This document shows positions 55,056-63,628 of a stretch of DNA of 64,000 nucleotides, piece after piece (positions within the stretch are counted from its first letter, which is position 1; each line of letters begins with the position of its first letter). Below the pieces are notes generated by a model, which was not told where the DNA came from, searched no databases, and saw only the letters and a list, made by a program, of their open reading frames with translations. This DNA comes from Crocinitomicaceae bacterium (GTDB lineage Bacteria; Bacteroidota; Bacteroidia; Flavobacteriales_D; Crocinitomicaceae). The translations under genes were made by a program, and so were the position numbers. The DNA is taken from positions 183,133 to 247,132 of the forward strand of contig JAKVAR010000009.1 in the NCBI GenBank assembly GCA_022447585.1, written 5' to 3'.

Positions 55056-56767
55056 TTTTTCAGTATCACCAATTTCTTTTTTATTTGGTATAGACCTACC
55101 ATAAGCTCTACGAAATAAGTTCCGTTTTCAAAATTGGTAAGATTGAAGGTTTGCACATCCTGTTCAGAATTGGAAGAAAGAACAATTCGTCCTGATAAAT
55201 CTCTTATTTTAATGGATTTAGCCTTATAATCATTCAGTTTAATTTCAACTTGATTATTCGCAGGGTTAGGAAAAATTGTAATGTTTTCACTAATCAATTC
55301 AAGGATCGAACTCGTGTTGTCTTCAATTGTGATTTCTATCTGAGTGATACATCCTGCATCATCAGAAACTGTTGCAAGATAACTTCCTGCGCATAAATTG
55401 TATGCAGAAGTTCCTGTCTGATTTGCTAAGTCGTTCCAGGTAACATTATATGGCGGAACACCGCCACCTAATAATAAATGGGCAATTCCATTGCAGTTGT
55501 CAGTCTCAGGAGTTAGGAAAGAAGTAAAAGATATAGGAGACGGCTCACTAACATAAATACAATAATCATCAATTTCACCTAGGTTATCAGTAACAGTTAC
55601 GCAGTAAGACCCCGCAGACAGGTTAGTTGCTGTTTGTGTTGTTTGATTTCCTGCGCTCGCATCCCATTGATACGTATATGGTGGTTGACCGTCATTCGCA
55701 GTAATTGTTGCGGTTCCATTGGCTCCATTGTTACAAGTTACCGCAGTTGAATTAGGGTACAACGCAAGGCCGTTACTAGTAGGATAAGTTATTATAGTTT
55801 TTAATTCAACAGGCAGATGGTCTGACATATAGTACAGCGCGTTTACCAAACCTGCAGGATAAATCGAATTAACTCCTGATAATAAGTTTGAATTAAAATG
55901 ATTTCCATCATTACCAATTGCTCTGTATGAATTGTTTATGTAGTTGAGGTTGTCAGATCCAGTCATAACATTAGACGATACTAATATTTGATCAAACCTA
56001 TCATCACAGCCTCCTTTAGATCCACAATCGAAGTTATTGAATGTTCTTGTTGACTGCGTATGAATATCGGCGAAAGCAGAGTTGTTATTCCAATTTCCTG
56101 GTTCATTAATTGGGTCTTCAAATGCTAAGATTCCATTTACAATATTTTGATAACCATCTTCATTAGAATTATAAACATTTAAATCACCGCAAATGAAGTG
56201 GTTTCTGTCACTCGGTCGATTAGCTATAAATTGCATGAGTAATTCAGTTTGATCAGCTCTGGTTGCTTGGTTTGAAGAGCTGCTTCCAGCTTTTAAATGA
56301 CACATATAGACTTCGATAAATGTAGTGTCGAAATATGTACCGAGAGAAGGATCATTTATATAAAGAACGTAATGATCAATTAGTCTTGGATAAGTAGGGA
56401 TAACAGATTGTGACTGAAGCGTAAGCTTGTTTGTATTGTAGTATAGTGAATTCTGTAATGAAGTTCCGCTATTGGCATTGTAAACTGCTTTAGCAAAATT
56501 GGTTACACCATTTGTATTTAACGATTGAGTCAAGATACTATCTGCACCAGCTTCTGTTTGAATTTCACATGCAACGAAAATATCTGGTTCTAAATAATCA
56601 AGGATTTTTTTCAAGGTATCAGTCCTATTTGGAACTACGGTATTGTTACTGCAATCGTCTCTACCGTCTGGGAAATTTAAAAGATTATAGGCAACGATAT
56701 TTATTGTATCGGTTTGAGTAAAACTAATGTATGGAACTAAAAAAAGAAGTAGTAATATTCTAATCAT
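55052..56767 (-). CDS. Secreted endonuclease/exonuclease/phosphatase with T9SS sorting domain
   Basis: A 571-residue exported protein with signal peptide (MIRILLLLFLVPYISFTQ). EEP domain (about 20-320): NIVAYNLLNFPDG, HLKAGSSSS, ICGDLNVYN and YMSDHLPVELK, with Asp, Asn and His of the active site. Two SprB-like repeats follow (about 335-410 and 410-490: CNNGANGTATITANDGQPPYTYQWD). The last ~70 residues are a T9SS type A sorting domain (ITIFPNPANNQVEIKL; FENGTYFVEL). Likely an extracellular nuclease. Confidence 0.88.
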   Translation of the reverse strand: MIRILLLLFLVPYISFTQTDTINIVAYNLLNFPDGRDDCSNNTVVPNRTDTLKKILDYLEPDIFVACEIQTEAGADSILTQSLNTNGVTNFAKAVYNANSGTSLQNSLYYNTNKLTLQSQSVIPTYPRLIDHYVLYINDPSLGTYFDTTFIEVYMCHLKAGSSSSNQATRADQTELLMQFIANRPSDRNHFICGDLNVYNSNEDGYQNIVNGILAFEDPINEPGNWNNNSAFADIHTQSTRTFNNFDCGSKGGCDDRFDQILVSSNVMTGSDNLNYINNSYRAIGNDGNHFNSNLLSGVNSIYPAGLVNALYYMSDHLPVELKTIITYPTSNGLALYPNSTAVTCNNGANGTATITANDGQPPYTYQWDASAGNQTTQTATNLSAGSYCVTVTDNLGEIDDYCIYVSEPSPISFTSFLTPETDNCNGIAHLLLGGGVPPYNVTWNDLANQTGTSAYNLCAGSYLATVSDDAGCITQIEITIEDNTSSILELISENITIFPNPANNQVEIKLNDYKAKSIKIRDLSGRIVLSSNSEQDVQTFNLTNFENGTYFVELMVGLYQIKKKLVILKN

Positions 56768-56805
56768 GTCGCAAATTTACGACATCCATTTGAATTAAAA
56801 AGGGT

Positions 56806-57624
56806 TTATAAGAGTTCCTTTAAAACGATATATATCCCCATAATTAAGACGAACCAGCCAAATCCTTTTTTTATCTTTTTACCATCGATGAACTTATTCA
56901 AATAAATCCCGATAAAAATCCCCACAATTGAAATGGAAGTGAAAGACAGTAGGAATAGCCAGTCAATTTCAATATTTTGTATATCGCCAATGAAACCGAT
57001 TAGTGACTTAACCGCAATTATAGCTAAGGAGGTTGCAACTGCTTTTTTCATTGGAAGTTTAGCTAATAAGACGAGCGCAGGGATAATTAGAAAACCTCCG
57101 CCAGCACCTACTAATCCTGTTAAAACTCCAACTATTATACCTTCGGATATAATTAATGGGTAATTGAATTTCAATTTTTCTATAGACTCTGTAGTTTCTT
57201 TTCTATCTCTTATCATGCTGTGCGCTGCTAGAAGCATAATTATGGCAAAGAAGATCATAATTCCAACCTCCTTGGTAACCACAAAACTACCTGCTCTAAA
57301 TAAATAATCAGGAATCGCAGGAAAGATAAGCATTCGGGTTAAATAAACTGAAATTAGGGCAGGTGTGGCAAAAACAATTCCGATTTTAAAATCAACCATC
57401 CCTTTTTGGGCATTTCGCAGGGCTCCTATTAATGCGGAAGAACCAACAACGAATAAGGAATAAGCTGTTGCAATAATCGGAGAAATACCCAGTATGTAAA
57501 CTAATACGGGTACCGTTAGGATTGAACCACCGCCACCAGTTAATCCAAGAACAACTCCAATAAATAAAGCTCCGAGATAGCCAAGTATTTCTATAATTTG
57601 CATAATTTGAAAACCTTTCTGCAA
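56806..57624 (-). CDS. TauE/SafE-family sulfite exporter-like permease
   Basis: A 272-residue membrane protein with about eight helices. TauE/SafE (DUF81) marks are the repeated Gly-rich helices GLTGGGGSILTVPVLVYILG and LTGLVGAGGGFLIIPALVLL, each at the start of one half. Start could be ATG at 57603 (MQIIEILGYLGALFIG) rather than 57624; both are in frame. Substrate could be sulfite, sulfoacetate or another sulfur anion; not determinable. It is monocistronic by layout. Confidence 0.88.
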   Translation of the reverse strand: MQKGFQIMQIIEILGYLGALFIGVVLGLTGGGGSILTVPVLVYILGISPIIATAYSLFVVGSSALIGALRNAQKGMVDFKIGIVFATPALISVYLTRMLIFPAIPDYLFRAGSFVVTKEVGIMIFFAIIMLLAAHSMIRDRKETTESIEKLKFNYPLIISEGIIVGVLTGLVGAGGGFLIIPALVLLAKLPMKKAVATSLAIIAVKSLIGFIGDIQNIEIDWLFLLSFTSISIVGIFIGIYLNKFIDGKKIKKGFGWFVLIMGIYIVLKELL

Positions 57625-57823
57625 AGGTGACTAAACTTGATGTGATAACAGGAGAATAACACAAAAAAACTCAAAAATTATTCAGCTGAAAATCTATGGT
57701 AATTATTAGTTGAATGCAACTTAAAATATTGATTTTTTCTAGACAACTGATATCGTTGATTTTGATAAGTATAGAGTGATTATAATGGCGAGGCTGGTGA
57801 GTCTTAACTAGTTTGATGCTTGA
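57625..57823. other. Short intergenic stretch
   Basis: About 200 bases with no ORF and no strong hairpin or promoter match. Confidence 0.5.
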
Positions 57824-60253
57824 TTATTGGACAAAAATTCTTTTAACTTTTAGGACACCGTTCTGTTGATAATTAAATAAATATACTCCTGACGATAAGG
57901 GGGTAATTGACTGCCATTCATTACTTTGAGTCAAAATTCCATCTTGTCCTTTTATTACCTCATTTCCTAACATAGATTTAACTTGAATGAATTCTATATT
58001 TATATCGTTAATGTCCTTAAAATAGATGTACCCCTTTCGCGTAAAAATGGAATTTGTTGAAGAGGTCCAAACATCTAAACCAGTCGTCGAAATATTATTA
58101 ATTGTAAAAGGAACAGTTACTTCACAACCATTGGCATCTGATACATTAACGAGGTAATCACCTGATGTTAAATTACCTATATATGAAGTTTCGATTGATG
58201 AACTCAACTCAAATTCAAAAGGGGGCGTGCCACCAAAAACAAAGAACTCTACTGAACCTAAACTAGAATCAGTTTCTGGTGATGTCAGAAATTGCACAAT
58301 GAAATTTGGATTTACGTCTATTTCAACGGAATCATGATATAGACAACTATTTTCACTCGTAATTATACAGGTGTATGAGCCATCCCCAAGACTATCAGCT
58401 GTTATTCCAATATCTCCATTTGACCATGTAATATCAAAGAAATTAGATATCGGTGAGATGAATAGTAGAGAAGCTGAACCGAAATTTTCAAGCCCGCATG
58501 CTGGTTGATTAATGACTTTTTGATACAGTGGATTTTGTTCTACAATAATATTGAGTTCATTCGATTTGTATAAAGTGTCCCCGGCATAGTTTTCAGCAAC
58601 AAAAGAGTAAACCCCATTCGTTGTAACTGTCAAAATAGAATCTGAACTTCCGTTATTCCAACTGAAATTGGTATAGAGTGGATTGCCAATTAATATTGAA
58701 TCTCCTTGACAAATTATTTCTTCTATGGATCCAGGTATCACCTCCACATAAACTTCAGGTTTTTCAATTATTTGATAATCTACTTCAACAGGAAGATTAT
58801 ATTCACGGACAATAATTCCACTTGGAAATGTTATTACTACCGAATCAACAACTGAAGCATTACCAACACCAAAAATCATATGTTGTGAGTTCTGAGAACC
58901 AATTCCGCTGCCGCAAGTAACCACTTGATACTGATTAAGCCCTCCGGCATAAACTTTCACTTTAGAGCCAATAGCTTTTTGATTTGAAATGGTACCAATA
59001 GGTGTTATTTTAATATAGTTATTACTATTTCCACTATTTTGGAGAACATTTGGAGGTGAACCGCCATTCAAAACTACAATGTCATAGAATCCATCATTAT
59101 TTATGTCCCCTTTAACTGGCGCGTATGATGATGAAATTAGATTGCCATTAATGGAGTCATTAATTAGCTCAAAATTTGTCCCTAATTCGTTATGAAATAA
59201 TAAAGATGGTTCTGCCAAAATAGGAGAGGGACTTAATTCTGAAGTAGCGATGTATAAGTCCTCATAACCATCGTTGTCATAGTCAACCCAAAGACCTCCC
59301 CATGCCATGATATTGGTATCAATTCCTACATTTTGGGCTTCATCAATAAAATTATTCCCAAATTGATTCGTATAGAGTTTATAATCTAATGTAAATCCAT
59401 TTGAAATTCCTCCACCAGCACCATCTGAAATAAAAACATCCTGATAACCATCGTTATTATAATCAGAAATTGAAATACCCATTGGATCATGACCTTGGTT
59501 TTCAACTCCAACAATAGGTGCTATATCTGAAAAAGTGCCGTCACCATTATTACTGTATAGTGCATCTGAATATGGATTTCTATCATTAATTACGTGAAGG
59601 TCTATATCATTATCCTCATCATAATCGTACCAGACTCCCATAAAAGATGTTTGAATTCCATTATTTATTCCTGCTGACAATCCCATTTCAACAAAAGTAC
59701 CATCACCTTGATTTACATAAAATTGGTTGTTATAAACCATAGGTAATACACTAGAATCTATGTAATTACATAAATAAATATCTAGATCACCATCAGAATC
59801 AGAGTCTGCAAAGCTTACACCGTAAGAGTCAGTAGGAAAATTAGATATTCCAATTAATTGGGTTACATCTGTAAAGTTAAAGTTTCCATCATTTTGGTAA
59901 ATACGCATACCTATGTATGTATAACTGATACATACGTCAAGATCCAGATCGTTGTCATAATCAACCCATAATATTGACCTAGGACTCCCTTCTGCATATA
60001 ACATGGAGCCTATTTGCTCAAAACTGCCATTTACATTTTTATAAAATAAAAGAGAATCATTGCTTTTAGGTATGGTTAGGTCATCCCAACCATCCTCATC
60101 AAAGTCATAAAAGGTCATTCCGTTTGCGAAATGATCTGGAGTGGTCTGAGCATAATTTATGCCATGGTTTGATGCGACATCTGTTAGTGTTTGTCCAAAT
60201 GTTTGTTGAATTATAATGAATGATATGAAGGCAATTAGAGAGTTCATTCTCAT
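57824..60253 (-). CDS. FG-GAP/ASPIC (CRTAC1-like) secreted protein with T9SS-like C-terminus
   Basis: An 809-residue exported protein with signal peptide (MNSLIAFISFIIIQQTFGQ). VCBS/FG-GAP repeats with calcium-binding D-x-D-x-D-G motifs run from about 40 to 400 (DFDEDGWDDLTIPK, DSDSDGDLDIYLCN, DYNNDGYQDVFISD, DYDNDGYEDLYIA). A UnbV/ASPIC domain (about 420-500: GSKVKVYAGGLNQYQVV, HMIFGVGNASVVDSVVITFPSG) follows, then SprB-like Ig modules and a T9SS-like end (SSGVYLFNYQQNGVLKVKRIFV). Calcium-dependent beta-propeller, surface-exposed; function unknown. Confidence 0.87.
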   Translation of the reverse strand: MRMNSLIAFISFIIIQQTFGQTLTDVASNHGINYAQTTPDHFANGMTFYDFDEDGWDDLTIPKSNDSLLFYKNVNGSFEQIGSMLYAEGSPRSILWVDYDNDLDLDVCISYTYIGMRIYQNDGNFNFTDVTQLIGISNFPTDSYGVSFADSDSDGDLDIYLCNYIDSSVLPMVYNNQFYVNQGDGTFVEMGLSAGINNGIQTSFMGVWYDYDEDNDIDLHVINDRNPYSDALYSNNGDGTFSDIAPIVGVENQGHDPMGISISDYNNDGYQDVFISDGAGGGISNGFTLDYKLYTNQFGNNFIDEAQNVGIDTNIMAWGGLWVDYDNDGYEDLYIATSELSPSPILAEPSLLFHNELGTNFELINDSINGNLISSSYAPVKGDINNDGFYDIVVLNGGSPPNVLQNSGNSNNYIKITPIGTISNQKAIGSKVKVYAGGLNQYQVVTCGSGIGSQNSQHMIFGVGNASVVDSVVITFPSGIIVREYNLPVEVDYQIIEKPEVYVEVIPGSIEEIICQGDSILIGNPLYTNFSWNNGSSDSILTVTTNGVYSFVAENYAGDTLYKSNELNIIVEQNPLYQKVINQPACGLENFGSASLLFISPISNFFDITWSNGDIGITADSLGDGSYTCIITSENSCLYHDSVEIDVNPNFIVQFLTSPETDSSLGSVEFFVFGGTPPFEFELSSSIETSYIGNLTSGDYLVNVSDANGCEVTVPFTINNISTTGLDVWTSSTNSIFTRKGYIYFKDINDINIEFIQVKSMLGNEVIKGQDGILTQSNEWQSITPLSSGVYLFNYQQNGVLKVKRIFVQ

Positions 60254-60575
60254 AGATTCAAATTAAATGAAAGTTTAGTATTCTCAATGCTAAAAAGTCA
60301 TAAGTTACGTTCGGAAGTGAATGATTTTATTCAAAGCTACCATTATTTTTTATTAAGTGTAAATATGAACAAGGATTTAATGAAATTAGATATCTATTAG
60401 CGATACATTCAAAAAAAAATAAACTAAACCCTAACCATATTTCGACTATTCTTAGAAGTGTTTTAATTATTCAATTAGAAGTTAAGTGATCTTTAGGATT
60501 TTTTCTTTACATCGCATGAGAAACAGAATATGAAGTACAGCACTTAAAACAACTTAAGTATATGGCAAGATTATG
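60254..60575. other. Intergenic stretch before the tmRNA terminator
   Basis: About 320 AT-rich bases without a supported ORF, hairpin or promoter box. I see nothing in it. Confidence 0.5.
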
Positions 60576-60613
60576 AAAAAACAAAACCTCAACGCTATTG
60601 GTACGTTGAGGTT
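60576..60613 (-). terminator. Terminator after tmRNA
   Basis: Arms AACCTCAACG/CGTTGAGGTT with a 9-base loop, followed on the minus strand by a T-rich tract. It lies 10 bases after the tmRNA 3-prime end. Confidence 0.85.
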
Positions 60614-60622
60614 TCTAATAAG

Positions 60623-61024
60623 TGGAGTCGGAGGGTTTCGAACCCTCGTCCAAACGACGAATAATTAAGCTTTCTACATGTTTATTCTTCGATTAAGTTT
60701 TCGATAGATTTATGGACAAAGACACCCAAATAAAGCTACTTATCTCCTGAGTTTCAAGTTAGCTTAGAAGTATCACTAACCCTATTCTGTAATTATTAAT
60801 CCTTCTTAATCCTCCCTTAACAGACGGAAGAAGAGGAGAAGGAACTTGTCTGTGTACTATACTTCCACTAGATTAAGCTTAATTAGCATTCCGCTAATTA
60901 GGCAGCAAGTCTGTATGACGTGTTGTCAATTATAGTTTGTGACTAAAGATTTACGAGCCTCACCACATTACTCGACATGCTTGCACTCAACAACTGCTAT
61001 CGCTGTCAAATCCAATACGACCCC
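60623..61024 (-). ncRNA. ssrA: Transfer-messenger RNA (ssrA)
   Basis: Minus strand. 5-prime end GGGGTCGTATTGGATTTGAC (61024 downwards) pairs with the 3-prime CGACTCC just before 60623, and the T-arm GGGTTCGAAACCC precedes it. The tag reading frame is GAC AAC ACG TCA TAC AGA CTT GCT GCC TAA (60927-60898), giving DNTSYRLAA, possibly with one residue before it; the C-terminal LAA is the protease signal. A hairpin follows the stop codon. The -7 box TAACTTTG lies at 61044-61037. smpB is about 1.3 kb away. Confidence 0.95.
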
Positions 61025-61036
61025 AAAGAACTACTA

Positions 61037-61044
61037 CAAAGTTA
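61037..61044 (-). promoter_or_regulatory. -7 box of tmRNA
   Basis: TAACTTTG matches TAnnTTTG, 12 bases upstream of the mature 5-prime end, so the primary transcript has a short 5-prime extension to be trimmed. No TTG at 19 bases. Confidence 0.5.
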
Positions 61045-61101
61045 TCTGTTTTTTCCAATGTATATCATTTATTCTGTCGAATCTGCTAGTTTTTCACATT
61101 A

Positions 61102-61136
61102 AAAAAGCCTTTTCACATAATGGAAAGGCTTTTTAA
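61102..61136. terminator. Hairpin with A/T tracts between tmRNA promoter and mscL remnant
   Basis: Perfect arms AAAAAGCCTTT/AAAGGCTTTTT with an 11-base loop. It works for either strand and probably ended mscL transcription when that gene was active. Confidence 0.8.
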
Positions 61137-61150
61137 AGAATATTCAAACT

Positions 61151-61556
61151 CTATTTATTTAACAAATCACGAATTTGTTCAAGTAATAGTCGGTCTTTCC
61201 TTGGATTTGGTTGAACTTCTTCAGCTTTCTTTTTCGTTTTTTTGTATACTTTAAACTATAATAAAATACAAAACCTACGATAAGTGAATTGATAATTTAT
61301 GTCGATCCATGCACCATATTGAAAGTTATTGGCAGGAATAGCTTTTTCAATAATTTAACCTTCCATTTAATACTTCAGGAACTGCTGGAGATAATTCGTA
61401 GACTTTATTAGTAAAACTAGAAACGCCCGTAAATATCCCAATAATTGGCATAATGATTATACTAACTAATCCCTTAACTACTGCGCCTAATACTCCAGCT
61501 AAAATTAATACGATTACTAAATCAATGATGTTACTAATCATTATAAATTTCTTAAA
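61151..61556 (-). pseudogene. mscL: mscL pseudogene (large mechanosensitive channel)
   Basis: The minus strand reads KFKKFIMISNIIDLVIV and LVSIIIMPIIGIFTG, the N-terminal and first helix of MscL, in the frame 61541-61347. Near 61347 the frame stops (TGA) and the homology goes on in another frame: EKAIPANNFQYGAWIDI, then VYKKTKKKAEEV and a C-terminus RLLLEQIRDLLNK, as in intact MscL. In that second frame a TAG stop lies at 61256-61258. The usual start is also missing: upstream of KFKKF the frame meets TAG without an ATG. So at least one frameshift, one stop and a lost start make it inactive. The released-turgor channel must be supplied elsewhere. Confidence 0.82.
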
Positions 61557-61624
61557 TTTTTTTGGCGTTTTCTATTGTTTAACTTGGTTAACACAAAAAG
61601 TAACTCTTAATAGGTCTTTTTAAA

Positions 61625-62230
61625 TTAAACCTCGAAAGGCTGCCGATTTAGTAATGAACGACTTAAAGTGATTTCATCCGCATACTGTAACTCTGACCCA
61701 ATGGAAACGCCACGAGATAGAGTTGAAATTGGAATGTTAAACCCTTTTAGTTTACGATATAAGAAGAAATTCGTTGTATCTCCTTCCATAGTGGCGCTTA
61801 AGGCAAATATTATTTCTTTTACCGAACCTGTTGAAGATCGATTGATTAAGGATGTAATATTTAAGTCGTTTGGTCCAATCCCATCCATTGGAGAGATTAT
61901 ACCTCCTAAAACATGATACACACCTTTGTAGGTTTCTGTGGCCTCAATGGCTAGTATATCACGTATATCTTCAACTACACAAATAATTGATTTGTCACGA
62001 CCTGGGTTTCTGCATATTCCACAAACCTCCATGTCTGTAACGTTTCCACAAGTTGAGCAATGTTTAACGTTTTCTTTCATCAACGTAAAGGAATTCGAAA
62101 AGTCCTCAATTTCTTCCTTTGAACGACTTAATAACTGCAAAACTAAACGTAGCGCAGTCCTTTTTCCTATTCCTGGTAATGAAGCAATTTGATCAACAGC
62201 ATTTTCAATATATTTCGAAGGTATCTTCAC
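61625..62230 (-). CDS. recR: Recombination protein RecR
   Basis: A 201-residue RecR. N-terminal helix-hairpin-helix (ASLPGIGKRTALRLVLQLL), Cys4 zinc finger (CSTCGNVTDMEVCGICRNP), TOPRIM part (ICVVEDIRDILAIEAT) and the C-terminal SRGVSIGSELQYADEITLSRSL. It works with RecO and RecF to load RecA onto gapped DNA. It is divergent from smpB. Normal length and no odd residue. Confidence 0.96.
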   Translation of the reverse strand: MKIPSKYIENAVDQIASLPGIGKRTALRLVLQLLSRSKEEIEDFSNSFTLMKENVKHCSTCGNVTDMEVCGICRNPGRDKSIICVVEDIRDILAIEATETYKGVYHVLGGIISPMDGIGPNDLNITSLINRSSTGSVKEIIFALSATMEGDTTNFFLYRKLKGFNIPISTLSRGVSIGSELQYADEITLSRSLLNRQPFEV

Positions 62231-62324
62231 TTTGTAAAGGTATTGATTTATTCAGTAAGGAAGTCGATTAGAAGTATTACTTTAGCGAAGGAATAAAGAA
62301 TTTAGAAAATTTACAAACGGTTTA

Positions 62325-62777
62325 GTGAAAAATCAAATTAACATAAAAAATAAAAGAGCACGTTTTGAATATCATTTACTTGAGGAGTTTACAGCAGGTA
62401 TGGTATTGTCTGGTACTGAAATTAAAAGTATTAGAAATAGTAAAGCGAGCATTTTAGAGGCCTATTGTGTTTTTGATCATGGAGAAGTTTGGATAAGGAA
62501 TATGTTCGTAAATGCATACGAAAATGGTTCTTTCTACAATCATAAGCCTCGCGGAGATCGAAAACTACTGCTCAATAGAAAGGAAATTAATCGGATAGAG
62601 AAATGGCTGAAAGTCAAAGGTAACACTCTTGTGCCTTTAAAAATGTTTCTTTCAGAAAAAGGTTGGGTTAAGATTAACATTGCTTGTGCTGTAGGTAAGA
62701 AATTGCACGATAAGCGTCAGGATTTAAAGGAGAAAGATGATAAACGTGATATGGATAGAGCCATGAAACGTTTCTAG
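62325..62777 (+). CDS. smpB: SsrA-binding protein SmpB
   Basis: A 150-residue protein starting at GTG (62325). The usual marks are KNKRARFEYHLLEEFTAGMVL, GTEIKSIRNSKASI, FYNHKPRGDRKLLL and the C-terminal tail KDDKRDMDRAMKRF. It binds tmRNA and is needed for trans-translation. The tmRNA is 1.3 kb to the left on the opposite strand. It ends 4 bases into the 3-prime end of the J-domain gene on the other strand. Confidence 0.97.
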   Translation: MKNQINIKNKRARFEYHLLEEFTAGMVLSGTEIKSIRNSKASILEAYCVFDHGEVWIRNMFVNAYENGSFYNHKPRGDRKLLLNRKEINRIEKWLKVKGNTLVPLKMFLSEKGWVKINIACAVGKKLHDKRQDLKEKDDKRDMDRAMKRF

Positions 62778-63628
62778 AGGAAGCCCAAGGTTAATAGGTG
62801 AGCCCATCTATTATCTGTGAAGATAAAGTAGATTATTAGTGCATTTATTCCAATCATACTAAAGTGGTAAAGCACTGTAAAACTGATTTTCTTTCTCTTA
62901 TACCATAGGGTAAAAGCGGGAACCAGAAATAATGGTATTAGAATCCATGATGCGGCGTAAAATGAGAAATGAATATCAAAGGATTTGTTTCTAAGTTTTT
63001 CTCTAGAAATTAACCGTATTGCATTGTGGAATACCCAGCTGGATTCAACTAAAACTCGGCGCGACCTGCCGTAAAGAGAAAATGTGATTCTACTGATCCA
63101 AAAGTAGTCGTCATTACCTGTTTTTACTAAACTAATTTGTTGGCCATTTGGAGCATAAGCAAGGTTTCTTCTGTACCCCACAACATCCTCTTCTTGGTAG
63201 TGATTTGGTAGAATTAGATCAAGTGAGAGTAGTAATGCAAGTAAAGCTCCAAATAAAGCAGATAGTTGTAGAGCTTTCCACCTACGTCCATTTGTTAACT
63301 TTCGAAAGTACAATTCATTCTCAATGTGGTCTTTTATAATTTGTTCTGTATATCGCTTCTTTGCTTCTTGCTTACGAATCTCTTTCTCGGCTTCCGTAGT
63401 TTGAGTTGGAGAATTTGATTTACTTCTAGAATAAGAAGATGGTAATTTCTTTTTGCCTAATAAAATATCTTGAGCTTCGGTAAGCCGGATAAACTCTTCT
63501 TCGGCTGCAGGAGAACTATTATGATCAGGATGTACTTTTAACGCTAACAATCGATATTGCTTTCGTATTTCCTTATCGGTAGCTCCAGGCTCTAATTTTA
63601 ATATTTTATAGTACTTGTTTTTTTGCAT
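62774..63628 (-). CDS. J-domain membrane protein
   Basis: A 284-residue protein. N-terminal J domain (1-68): YYKILKLEPGATDKEIRKQYRLLALKVHPDHN with the HPD at 33-35. Then a charged helical linker (SNSPTQTTEAEKEIRKQEAKKR) and three or four membrane helices (about 120-135, 205-225, 235-255, 262-278). It should recruit and stimulate an Hsp70 at the inner face of the membrane. The J domain lacks a Gly/Phe region and zinc finger, so it is a class C DnaJ protein. It overlaps the upstream MenE-like gene by 23 bases. Confidence 0.86.
   Translation of the reverse strand: MQKNKYYKILKLEPGATDKEIRKQYRLLALKVHPDHNSSPAAEEEFIRLTEAQDILLGKKKLPSSYSRSKSNSPTQTTEAEKEIRKQEAKKRYTEQIIKDHIENELYFRKLTNGRRWKALQLSALFGALLALLLSLDLILPNHYQEEDVVGYRRNLAYAPNGQQISLVKTGNDDYFWISRITFSLYGRSRRVLVESSWVFHNAIRLISREKLRNKSFDIHFSFYAASWILIPLFLVPAFTLWYKRKKISFTVLYHFSMIGINALIIYFIFTDNRWAHLLTLGFL

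Noticed and set aside
61151-61346. Separate small protein downstream of the MscL fragment
   Set aside because: The sequence is the continuing MscL C-terminus in a shifted frame with an internal stop, not an independent gene.
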